A stretch of DNA of 54,490 nt, from assembly GCA_012744475.1 (NCBI GenBank), contig JAAYBV010000040.1, positions 1 through 54,490 of the forward strand, written 5' to 3'. Source of the DNA: Phycisphaerae bacterium. Lineage in GTDB: Bacteria > Planctomycetota > Phycisphaerae > Sedimentisphaerales > Anaerobacaceae. Both the position numbers and the translations under genes were made by a program. Shown in pieces: positions 8,310 through 15,310 of the stretch (positions within the stretch are counted from its first letter, which is position 1; every line of letters starts with the position of its first letter). The notes beneath the pieces were generated by a model. That model was given only the letters and a program-made list of their open reading frames with translations, was not told where the DNA came from and did no database searches.

Positions 8310-9005
8310 ATGGAACACTCTATGAAGGGCTCGGGCTCACCCAAGGCCATCCACCTGGAGTTCTCGGACAAGTACGATCACGACCACGCCGAACACTACT
8401 TCCGCAAGCACCGGGCGGGTCTGGCCCGGCGATTGACGACGTGGCGGGAGCTGGCGATGGCCCGACGGGCGCTGGCGATGGCGGGCGATCCCGACGTCGT
8501 GCTCGATCTGCCCTGCGGCGCCGGGCGATTCTGGCCACTGCTGGCGGAGAAACCGGGGCGCCGGATTCTGGCCGCCGACAGCAGTGAGGAGATGCTTCAG
8601 GTGGCCCGCCGGATGCAGCCCAAAGAGTTGGTCGATCGCGTGGAGTGCTTTCAGTGCTCCGCCTTCAAGACCGGGCTCGACGACGGCTCGGTGGACAACA
8701 TCTTCTGCATGCGGCTGCTCCATCACATTCTCGAACCGGCCCACCGGCTGGCGATGCTGAGGGAATTCCACCGCGTGACCCGCGATACGGTCTGCATCTC
8801 CCTGTGGGTGGACGGCAACTACAGGGCCTACCGGCGAAGGAAGCTGGAGGCGACCCGATCGAAGGCCGAACTCCAGAATCGCGGCGTGGTGGAACGCGAG
8901 CGCATCGAAGCGGAGTTCCGCCAGGCGGGGTTCCGGATCGTCGGGCACCTCGATTTCCTGAAGTTCTATTCCATGTGGCGAGTCTACGTCCTTCACAAGG
9001 AGTGA
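8310..9005 (+). CDS. Class I SAM-dependent methyltransferase
   Basis: Protein of 231 residues with a Rossmann-type methyltransferase domain. Motif I reads V-V-L-D66-L-P-C-G-A-G-R-F, followed by the acidic strand end A-A-D-S-S, and later motifs match the methyltransferase-11/25 group (SVDNIFCMRLLHHI, then FHRVTR). The substrate is not evident. It sits 3 bp before a kinase gene of the InaA/LPS-kinase type whose ribosome site overlaps its stop. This suggests joint action on a lipid or glycan, which is inference. The ATG at 8310 has only AAGAGG next to it; an ATG at 8322 is an alternative. Confidence 0.85.
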   Translation: MEHSMKGSGSPKAIHLEFSDKYDHDHAEHYFRKHRAGLARRLTTWRELAMARRALAMAGDPDVVLDLPCGAGRFWPLLAEKPGRRILAADSSEEMLQVARRMQPKELVDRVECFQCSAFKTGLDDGSVDNIFCMRLLHHILEPAHRLAMLREFHRVTRDTVCISLWVDGNYRAYRRRKLEATRSKAELQNRGVVERERIEAEFRQAGFRIVGHLDFLKFYSMWRVYVLHKE

Positions 9006-9008
9006 GTC

Positions 9009-9791
9009 TTGAGCAACCAATGCATCGTTTCCGAATCGGATCGCAGACTTCTGGCATACAACGGCCTCGACGGTTTCGAGTCGCTCTGGAACGCCGATCT
9101 GAGTTGGTTCGAGGAACCGAATCGCCGCCGGAATGGCTGGAGCGGTGTCTCGCGCCATATCCTCAAACAGCCGGAGGGAGGCACGCTGGCGGTCTTCATC
9201 AAGCGCCAGCAGAACCACAACTTCCGCACTCTGCTCTATCCGGTCCGAGGCCTTCCCACGGTCTACAGAGAGTACCGGAACATCAGCAGGATGAAGAAGC
9301 ACGGAGTCCCCTGCCCCGATCTGGTCTTCTATGGGCATCGGACTGCCGGCGGCCAGTGGCAGGCGATTCTGGTGACGCGGTCGCTGGAGGGGTACCGGCC
9401 GCTGGAGGACAGCCTGGGCGCGATCGAGCAGGACAACCTCGATGCCCGCCGAGCGCTGCTCGCCTCGGTCGCTCAGACGCTGAGCCGGATGCACGGTCAC
9501 TATCTACAGCATAGCTGCCTGTATGCCAAGCACATCTTCGTCCGGGCGGAGCACGCCGGCGGCTCAAACGGCAACGGGACACGCAGGTTCGATGCGGCGG
9601 TGATCGACCTGGAGAAGATGCGGCCCTGTTTTCCCTTGTCGCGACTGGCGATCCACGACCTCGATCAGTTGTACCGGCACTGGGAGCGCCAGGAGGGGGA
9701 CTGGGAAACCCTCGTGGAGAACTACTCGGCTCACCTCGCGTCCGGCCCGCTGGGCACGAAGATCCGCAACGCCTGGGGCCGGCGTTTGTAG
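9009..9791 (+). CDS. InaA / lipopolysaccharide-kinase family protein
   Basis: Protein of 260 residues resembling the InaA/WaaP/KdkA group of small bacterial kinases that phosphorylate lipopolysaccharide core sugars or related targets. Visible features are an N-terminal ATP-lobe lysine in AVFIKRQ, an E-Y-R-N helix and H-S-C-L-Y-A-K-H in the place of the usual H-x-D-x-x-x-x-N catalytic loop, so the loop Asp is not obvious. V-I-D-L-E-K-M then stands at the DFG-like metal site. It starts with TTG at 9009: AAGGAG lies 6 nt upstream and overlaps the end of the preceding methyltransferase gene. The TAG stop lies inside the GTTTGTAGTG end of a family C repeat. Confidence 0.8.
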   Translation: MSNQCIVSESDRRLLAYNGLDGFESLWNADLSWFEEPNRRRNGWSGVSRHILKQPEGGTLAVFIKRQQNHNFRTLLYPVRGLPTVYREYRNISRMKKHGVPCPDLVFYGHRTAGGQWQAILVTRSLEGYRPLEDSLGAIEQDNLDARRALLASVAQTLSRMHGHYLQHSCLYAKHIFVRAEHAGGSNGNGTRRFDAAVIDLEKMRPCFPLSRLAIHDLDQLYRHWERQEGDWETLVENYSAHLASGPLGTKIRNAWGRRL

Positions 9792-9952
9792 TGTACCCGT
9801 AAGGGCAGGCCCCTTCAACGGCGTTCAGGGCAGGCTGCCCGCCGAAGGGGCATAGGTTTGTAGTGACGCCGTCAGGCGTTACGCATTCTATGGAAGGTAT
9901 GCCCTCACGGGTACACTACAAACGGCTAACGCCTCGCGGCGTCACTACAAAC
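9784..9952. repeat. Interleaved inverted repeats (family C), arms A-B-A'-B'
   Basis: Arm A (9784-9807, GTTTGTAGTGTACCCGT...) is complementary to A' (9900-9923, ...ACGGGTACACTACAAAC). Arm B (9856-9882, GTTTGTAGTGACGCCGTCAG...) is complementary to B' (9927-9952, ...GGCGTCACTACAAAC). All four ends share GTTTGTAGTG or its complement, so A can also pair partly with B'. The kinase stop codon is in arm A. With the family A copy at 10008, this fills most of the 398-bp gap 9792-10189. Confidence 0.75.
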
Positions 9953-10007
9953 AGAATCAAATCCAGTCCGAGCCGCGCTGAGCGCCTCGCACCAAACGGA
10001 GCGTCGG

Positions 10008-10047
10008 GTGGCAGCGGCAAGCGCAGCGAAGCGGAGCTTGCCGATGG
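10008..10047. repeat. Family A repeat
   Basis: Starts GTGGCAGCGGCAAGC and ends GCTTGCCGATGG, with GGCAAGC/GCTTGCC forming the stem. It is a single copy in the gap before the TatC-like gene. Confidence 0.7.
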
Positions 10048-10076
10048 TTCCTTCAAATCGGAGGCAGTACGCTGAC

Positions 10077-10106
10077 TTGCGTCGCGTATGGTAGGCATGC
10101 TATCAT
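10077..10106 (+). promoter_or_regulatory. Candidate promoter before the TatC-like gene
   Basis: TTGCGT (10077-10082) and TATCAT (10101-10106) are separated by 18 bases. The leader to the ATG at 10190 would be about 77 nt. Confidence 0.3.
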
Positions 10107-10189
10107 AGTGGCCGTGTGACAAGAGAGGCGGAGCCGGAAGGCGACCCGGCATCCGCTGCGGAACAAATGAGGAAGGAGTGGAGAAGACC

Positions 10190-10492
10190 ATGAGCAAGAA
10201 GATCATCATCGCAACGGCCGTCGCATTTATCATCGGTAACCTGCTCGGCCCGCCGGACCTCATATCTCAGTTGACATTTGGCGCAATGGCGGCGTTCCTC
10301 TGCGCGGTCCCTCTGCTGGTCCTCGCACGGCTGGCGTTCGTCAAGACCGCCTCCCAACCTATGCACACGCTGGTCTGCGTCCTGGTCTGCATTATCTCCG
10401 CACTGTCGATCTTCTCCCATCTGCTGGCTTTGAGACTCACCCACGCCCACGAAAGGCTCCAGGTCCCACCGACGGCCTCGTCCCAGCCGTAG
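10190..10492 (+). CDS. Small membrane protein resembling the C-terminal hairpin of TatC
   Basis: Protein of 100 residues with three hydrophobic segments. The first 50 residues, K-K-I-I-I-A-T-A-V then G-P-P-D-L-I-S-Q (20-27) and A-V-P-L-L-V-L, read like the last two membrane helices of TatC with their conserved PPD-x-(I/V)-SQ periplasmic loop. Full TatC has about 250 residues and six helices, so four are missing. A third hydrophobic stretch (about 58-82) is unlike TatC. GGAG 6 nt before the ATG at 10190 supports this start over a GTG at 10178. It may be a decayed or repurposed TatC fragment, or an unrelated protein with a chance match. Role unknown. Confidence 0.65.
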   Translation: MSKKIIIATAVAFIIGNLLGPPDLISQLTFGAMAAFLCAVPLLVLARLAFVKTASQPMHTLVCVLVCIISALSIFSHLLALRLTHAHERLQVPPTASSQP

Positions 10493-10521
10493 CCGCCTGG
10501 GTTGCCTCGCAGGGCCCAGGC

Positions 10522-10555
10522 GCCATCGGCAACCGCAAGGTTGCCGCTGCCACCC
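10522..10555. repeat. Family A repeat (inverted orientation)
   Basis: Runs from GCCATCGGCAACC through GGTTGCCGCTGCCAC. It lies just downstream of the TatC-like gene and could form a transcript-end hairpin there. Confidence 0.65.
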
Positions 10556-10688
10556 GCCTTCAACAACCAGCCGCATCCCTTATTTGTTGATCGAATGGGC
10601 CTATTATGTTAGGATCGGGCTGTGTGGACGGCCCGGCTCCGGTCGGGTCGCGACGTAGACTTAGGCGCGAAGCTGAAGGGGCCTGCCG

Positions 10689-13247
10689 ATGAAGTCACGA
10701 TCGCTTTTCACGTCGATGTTCTCCTGGGGAATCTGTGCGTTGCTGGCCTGCGTGACAGCGTCACGCGCCGTGGCGGAGGACCTGCCGAAAAGCTGCCAGG
10801 AGACGACCGAGCGGGTGCTCAAGCCGTTCCTCGACCAGTTGGCGGCGGCCGAGGAGGCGGCCCGGCAGTACGAGAAGCAGAACGCCGACAATATCGCATC
10901 GATCCAGGAGCAGATTCGTTTGCGGCAGGAGTCGAAGAAGGTCTTCGACGACGCCAGGGCGAAAGAGGATGAGGACTTCGGCAACCGCATCCGGTGGGGC
11001 AACGAGGCTATCGCGGAGGCGCAGGCCGATGCGCAGAAGCGGATCGCCGAGCAGCGCCGGTTGGCCGCCGAGGCACGGGCGGCAGGCCGCGAGCGCGACG
11101 CCAAGGCGCACGCGGATGCCGCGGCGCAGATCGCGGCCGAGCTCGCCGCCGGGAAGATCGGTTGGTACAAGAAAGAACTGGGACTGCGCAGCGACATCAA
11201 CGGCTGGAGAGAGTATGTCGCGAAGCAAGCGCAGGACCGCGCCCAACGCATGGCTGCCTACGACGCCGGCGAGGTGGCGCACTACATCCAGACGCTCGGC
11301 TGGCGGGGCACCTGGAAGGATGTTCTCGCCGGCATCGCGAGCAAGCAGGAGGATCTGGCCAAGGCGCAGCGACGCGAATACGCCTACTATCTGCCCGCGA
11401 TCGGCACGCGGCTGACCGGCCAGGGCATCGACGATCACCTGGCCCTGCGTCAGGAAGAGCTGGCCGACGCGCGGGCCCGGATCGCCGCCGGAACGTTCGT
11501 GGTGTACGTCCCGGCGCTGGGCACGCGCCTCGACCGCAATGGCGTGCAGAAGATCGTGGCCGAGGCGCGCGACAAATACCGCAAGACGGTCAACGCCTGG
11601 GCCGAAAAGACGTACAGCAACTACAATCCCCTTGCGGGCTCGCGCCCCGCCAACGGCGACATCGAGAAGGCCATCGAACAACGGCGACAGGAATTGGCGG
11701 ATTTCCAGGCCGCCGGAGACGATGCGCGGGCGTATGCCGCCGGCGCGTACCGAATGGGTCGCGACATCCGCCAGCAGATCGCCGCCGCACAGGGCAGAGG
11801 GGACACCGCGGGCTATAACCAGGGGCATGAGATACTTGCCGCGTGGAAGAAGGCGTGCGCCGAATGGATCGCCAGGAAGCAGGAGGAGATTCGGCATTGG
11901 GAAGCGGTCCTGGCCAAGCACGAGGAGGTCCACAAGGAAGACCTGAAGAACCAGAAGGCCAACATCGATGGTCGATTGCAGGATGCGCTGAACCAGACGC
12001 CCTGCGGCGGCGAGGGCGAGACCGGCGATCCTGATCTCGACATCATCAATCGCCACCGCGACAAGCTCGACGGACTCAGTGAATCGGACGAAGAGAGGCA
12101 GCGGCGGCGTGACTGGTACGACGACAAGATCCACGTCGAGCGTGACGGGACCGTGCACGGCGATCCGTGCGACGCCTGGCGGAGCGCCCTGCGGGACACC
12201 GGCCTGAGCGGGCCGAAGCCGCAGACATTCGGCGAGTGGCTGCTCAGCCTCCAGAGCATTCTCGGCACGAAGGATTTCACCGACTGGCTGTCGGCCTTCC
12301 GCGAGGCCAACCAGATGCGCGAGGCGACGAACACCATCGATGAGTTCATCGAGGCGATGCAAAAGATCGACATCAATAAGATGACGCGCGCCGACTTCTA
12401 TAAGAAGCGGCGCGAGATTCGCCAGATGCTGGTGAAGATGTCGGAAGCCCTCGAGAAGGGCATACTCAGTTCGAGCCGGATTCAGCAGTACATCGAGGCC
12501 CTGGAGAAGTCCGGCAGCGGGACGCGCCAGACGCGCGAGCAGATTCGCGCCCTCAACCGTCTGCGGGATATGTCGAACGACGCCTGGAACATGTGGCGCA
12601 GCAGCAGCGCGATCTGGAACGTCGGCCATGAACTGGGCGACGACGTGGTCCGGTCGTACCGTGCGTTCGTCTCCGGCTCGGCCACTAAGGTCGCCCAGCG
12701 TCTGGACAGCCACTTCGCCAAGATGAGCAAGCTCGACAAGGGACTGCTGTTGCTGAGCGTCGCGGCGGCCACCGCCGAAGCGGTCGAGCGCATGAACCAG
12801 GGCGAGGCCCCCTCCGAGGCGATCGCACGCAGCAGCGTGAACTTCGTCATCGACCTGGCCATCGCGGGCATTCCCGTCACCGCGGCGGCGGAGATGACCA
12901 CCCAGATCCTGTTCAACACCTACGCGTACACCACCGGCGACGAGGTGTTCGCCGAGGCGGTGCTGAGCAATACGTCCAAGTGGGTGGCCCAGCAGGCCCT
13001 GAACCAGGTGGCTGACGGCGCCGCCTATCTGGGCGAGGCCTCGATCGCGCTGGAACGCATCGTGTTCAATGAGCCCAACGTCGGCGAGATCCTCGGCAAC
13101 GTCAGCTCCGAGCGTCTGCGCCAGTCACTCAGTCGGGTCGAAGACCAGCTCGATGCGCTGCCGCCGGGCCATGCCGATGAAGCGCGGCTGATGCGGATGC
13201 GCGAGACCTTCCGCATCCTGATCCGCGCCAAACAGCAGGAAGGCTGA
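10689..13247 (+). CDS. Secreted protein with five 39-residue repeats and long helices
   Basis: Protein of 852 residues; no family recognised. A signal peptide (1-29, ending in ASRAVA) precedes an Ala/Glu/Arg-rich, probably coiled-coil stretch (30-155). Five tandem units follow, aligned on tyrosines 160, 199, 234, 273 and 312 (steps of 39, 35, 39 and 39). The consensus is a Tyr, often Pro, Leu/Ala-Gly-x-Arg, a short loop, then a helix rich in R-x-E-L-A. Residues 350-620 are again charged helices (REIRQMLVKMSEALEK region). The last 200 residues hold two hydrophobic Ala-rich stretches (about 685-760) that could be membrane or core helices. Cysteines 36, 390, 439 and 494 may form disulphides. AAGGGG lies 7 nt before the ATG. 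It may be a surface or structural protein. Confidence 0.8.
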   Translation: MKSRSLFTSMFSWGICALLACVTASRAVAEDLPKSCQETTERVLKPFLDQLAAAEEAARQYEKQNADNIASIQEQIRLRQESKKVFDDARAKEDEDFGNRIRWGNEAIAEAQADAQKRIAEQRRLAAEARAAGRERDAKAHADAAAQIAAELAAGKIGWYKKELGLRSDINGWREYVAKQAQDRAQRMAAYDAGEVAHYIQTLGWRGTWKDVLAGIASKQEDLAKAQRREYAYYLPAIGTRLTGQGIDDHLALRQEELADARARIAAGTFVVYVPALGTRLDRNGVQKIVAEARDKYRKTVNAWAEKTYSNYNPLAGSRPANGDIEKAIEQRRQELADFQAAGDDARAYAAGAYRMGRDIRQQIAAAQGRGDTAGYNQGHEILAAWKKACAEWIARKQEEIRHWEAVLAKHEEVHKEDLKNQKANIDGRLQDALNQTPCGGEGETGDPDLDIINRHRDKLDGLSESDEERQRRRDWYDDKIHVERDGTVHGDPCDAWRSALRDTGLSGPKPQTFGEWLLSLQSILGTKDFTDWLSAFREANQMREATNTIDEFIEAMQKIDINKMTRADFYKKRREIRQMLVKMSEALEKGILSSSRIQQYIEALEKSGSGTRQTREQIRALNRLRDMSNDAWNMWRSSSAIWNVGHELGDDVVRSYRAFVSGSATKVAQRLDSHFAKMSKLDKGLLLLSVAAATAEAVERMNQGEAPSEAIARSSVNFVIDLAIAGIPVTAAAEMTTQILFNTYAYTTGDEVFAEAVLSNTSKWVAQQALNQVADGAAYLGEASIALERIVFNEPNVGEILGNVSSERLRQSLSRVEDQLDALPPGHADEARLMRMRETFRILIRAKQQEG

Positions 13248-13289
13248 TTCGGCGTGGTCGTTTCGCTGCTCACCAGATGCAGGGGATTG

Positions 13290-13440
13290 AAATCCGAAGC
13301 ACGAAATCCGAAATCCGAAACAAATCCAAATCGCGAATTGCGAATGATCGAAACAACTGGCACTGGTCCGATCCTCGTTGGAGTTTCTGATTTCGGGCCG
13401 TCGTGCTTGTTTCGGGTTTCGATATTCGCGCTTCGGACTT
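13290..13440. repeat. ORF-less copy of the S23-element terminal repeats (family E)
   Basis: The left arm (13290-13350) begins AAATCCGAAGCACGAAATCC and continues through CCGAAACAAATCC. The right arm (13382-13440), read in reverse complement, begins AAGTCCGAAGCGCGAATATC and continues through CCCGAAACAAGCAC. The arms resemble those around the S23 gene at 44515-44992, but only about 30 bp separate them and no gene lies between. It is the only clear structure in the 627-bp gap 13248-13874 apart from the palindrome at 13839. Confidence 0.7.
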
Positions 13441-13838
13441 GGCCTGCTGATGCGGACCCGCACGGAAGCGAAGCCGCCCTTGCCGGCTTGGCAGGGACGA
13501 GGGCGCATGAAAAAAGGACGCCTCGGATCATCCGCAGGATAGGACCTCGGTCCACCGCAAGCGCCCCCCAGGTACGGTCCCGGTTGTATGGCTCTACTTA
13601 CTATACGTCCGACCCGGGCGGCATGCCGACGGACAAAGAACTATATCGCACCGGTAAATGGCTCGACGGACCACGCCTCAGGCTGCATTCCCCCGGAGCC
13701 TTCTGCCTACAGACACAGAATCACGCGAGGAACGAGCATCGCCCGGACGCAGGGGCAGGAATTTCCTTGTGGGCTGCACCTTTCCACCGGCCCGGCGTAC
13801 CAAGGACCATCGAGACATGAGGTCTTGCGTATTGGCCT

Positions 13839-13856
13839 GATATCCATCGGGATATC
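13839..13856. promoter_or_regulatory. Palindrome before the VOC gene
   Basis: GATATCC and GGATATC are separated by four bases. The palindrome ends 18 nt before the ATG and overlaps the approach to the AAAGGAG ribosome site, so a bound protein or hairpin could block initiation. It may also be a degenerate relative of the TCCCGATGG...ATCGGGA palindromes nearby. Confidence 0.35.
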
Positions 13857-13874
13857 GATTGAAAGGAGCGAACG

Positions 13875-14369
13875 ATGAAAGGGAAAGTGAAACCCATTCC
13901 GAAGGAATACCGAACGATAACACCGGTGCTGACGGTCAGTGACGCAGCGCGCGCCATCGAGTTCTACAAGAAGGCCTTCGGCGCCGAGGAGCGATTCCGC
14001 ATGCCCACGCCTGACGGTCAGCATGTGATGCATGCGGAACTCAAGATCGGCGATTCGGTGTTCATGGTGGGCGACGAGATGCCCGGGCAGGACTGCCGCT
14101 CGCCGCACGCGTTCGGCGGCACGCCCGTCGGCTTCTATGTGTACTTCGAAGACGTCGATCGCGCGTTCGAACGCGCGGTCAAGGCCGGCGCCGAGGTCAA
14201 GATGCCGGTGGAAGACATGTTCTGGGGCGATCGGATCGGCACGGTGACCGATCCTTCCGGCCATCTCTGGACCCTCGCGACCCACGTCGAAGACGTCAGT
14301 CCTGAAGAGACCGCCAGACGCGGACGCGAATTCTGCGAGAAGATGATGCAAAGCGCCGCGTCGCCGTAG
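13875..14369 (+). CDS. VOC-superfamily (glyoxalase/PhnB-like) protein
   Basis: Protein of 164 residues with two beta-alpha-beta-beta-beta units of the vicinal-oxygen-chelate fold. Typical features are T-P-V-L-T-V-S-D-A-A-R-A-I-E-F-Y-K-K-A-F-G at the start and D-M-F-W-G-D-R near 114-120, followed by D-P-S-G-H-x-W. This is the PhnB/3-demethylubiquinone-methyltransferase-like branch, whose members are mostly of unknown reaction or linked to antibiotic or aldehyde handling. AAAGGAG lies just before the ATG at 13875. It is cytoplasmic and has no obvious operon partner. Confidence 0.88.
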   Translation: MKGKVKPIPKEYRTITPVLTVSDAARAIEFYKKAFGAEERFRMPTPDGQHVMHAELKIGDSVFMVGDEMPGQDCRSPHAFGGTPVGFYVYFEDVDRAFERAVKAGAEVKMPVEDMFWGDRIGTVTDPSGHLWTLATHVEDVSPEETARRGREFCEKMMQSAASP

Positions 14370-14371
14370 CC

Positions 14372-14504
14372 CCCGTTCGTAGCGTGTCCGTAAGAGACTG
14401 CCCCTTCAATTGCGCTAAGGGCAGGCCCTGAGCCTGTCGAAGGGGCACAATTCCCACAGAAGACAACGCCTTATCCCGATGGTCATCGGGATCACTACGA
14501 ACGG
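14372..14504. repeat. Family C repeat enclosing other repeat modules
   Basis: CCCGTTCGTAG (14372-14382) is complementary to CTACGAACGGG (14494-14504). Inside are CCCTGAGCCTGTCGAAGGGG (14426-14445), a module common in many bacterial genomes, and the palindrome TCCCGATGGTCATCGGGA (14474-14491), which differs by one base from 7-24. It begins 3 bp after the VOC stop codon. Confidence 0.65.
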
Positions 14505-14510
14505 GCTCTG

Positions 14511-14534
14511 GTAGGGGCGAGGCATGCCTCGCCC
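14511..14534. repeat. Family B palindromic repeat
   Basis: GTAG followed by the perfect inverted repeat GGGCGAGGC-AT-GCCTCGCCC. It is the most regular of the three family B copies in the window. Confidence 0.75.
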
Positions 14535-14588
14535 TATCCTTGCCGACGGAGGATGGAGTCGGCGTGCGGTGCACGCCCTGCGTGGAGA

Positions 14589-14771
14589 CTATCGCTGCCT
14601 GGCCTTGCGAGGGTGCCTTCTCGTCAGGTCAACGATTCGGCCTTTGTCGAGCACGTACACCGGTGTTCCGGTTTGGAGCCCGATCTGCAAGGCCCGCCTG
14701 GCCGCCCGACGCAGCGCCGCGTAAGACCCCACGATGTCCGGGTCATCGGAATCCAGCAGTCTCTTACTCAT
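14589..14771 (-). CDS. 60-residue partner of the zeta-type toxin, possible antitoxin
   Basis: Protein of 60 residues, beginning MSKRLLDSDDPDIVGSYAAL and ending in a basic tail. An Ala/Arg helix (L-R-R-A-A-R-R-A-L) precedes G-T-P-V-Y-V-L-D-K-G-R-I-V-D-L, which looks like a beta hairpin. AGGAGG lies 6 nt before the ATG, and the ATG overlaps the stop codon of the toxin-like frame (ATGA), so the two were co-translated. Small proteins in this position often act as antitoxins, but no epsilon-antitoxin similarity is visible and the order (toxin first) is unusual. The function is inferred from position only. Confidence 0.7.
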   Translation of the reverse strand: MSKRLLDSDDPDIVGSYAALRRAARRALQIGLQTGTPVYVLDKGRIVDLTRRHPRKARQR

Positions 14772-15291
14772 CGGTTGCCTCCTGTCGCAGTAGGTATCGG
14801 CGCCGGTCCTGAGTTGTCGTAGATGATCCACGTATTCACCAGTCTCTGGTAGACGTTCTGGAAATTCCTCAGTCCGGCGTCGAAGCGACGCCGGATGACA
14901 TCTTCGGACACATCGTGCCCACCCTGAGCCACGCGTGCCGAAACTCTGCGCACAGCCAAATCGGCTGTGGGCAAGCGGAGGAAGATCAGTTTCACACAGT
15001 ATCCCGCCGCACGCCAGCGCGGGATGAGCCTCGCGTAGTTGCGCCCCGCCAGCGTTGTTTCGAAAGCGAAACTCTCCCCCACACGCACCCGGGGCTGATC
15101 TCCTGGAGCATCAGCCGACCCGCGCGCAGTGCCACACGATCGGGATTGAAGGGCGACAGGCCGGCCGCAATCAGGTCCACGTTGATGAAGTCCGGACAAC
15201 CAGCCTCTCGTGGCAAGAACTCGCGTGCGAAAGTTGTCTTTCCCGCGCCGTTCGGTCCGGCAATGATGACTATCTTCTTTCGTCCCTTCAT
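14768..15291 (-). pseudogene. Zeta-toxin-like P-loop kinase, frameshifted
   Basis: Two overlapping frames together make one zeta/AAA-33 type kinase of about 174 residues. The first frame (from ATG 15291) gives the Walker [10 protein letters not shown] and [12 protein letters not shown], ending naturally at L-Q-E-I-S. The next frame continues with [16 protein letters not shown], then V-K-L-I-F-L-R-L and R-R-x-x-R-F-x-x-G-L-R-N-F, which are conserved in this family. The join is near 15085-15095, at a CCCCGGG run. Loss of one base there explains it. Zeta proteins phosphorylate UDP-GlcNAc precursors or other small molecules. It may be a real decay event or a sequence error. Confidence 0.8.
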
Positions 15292-15310
15292 GTGCTCCGA
15301 TGTGTGGGCT

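Noticed and set aside
13588-13878. A 96-codon plus-strand frame in the gap before the VOC gene
   Set aside because: It has no ribosome site or motif and runs through the palindrome and start region of the VOC gene.
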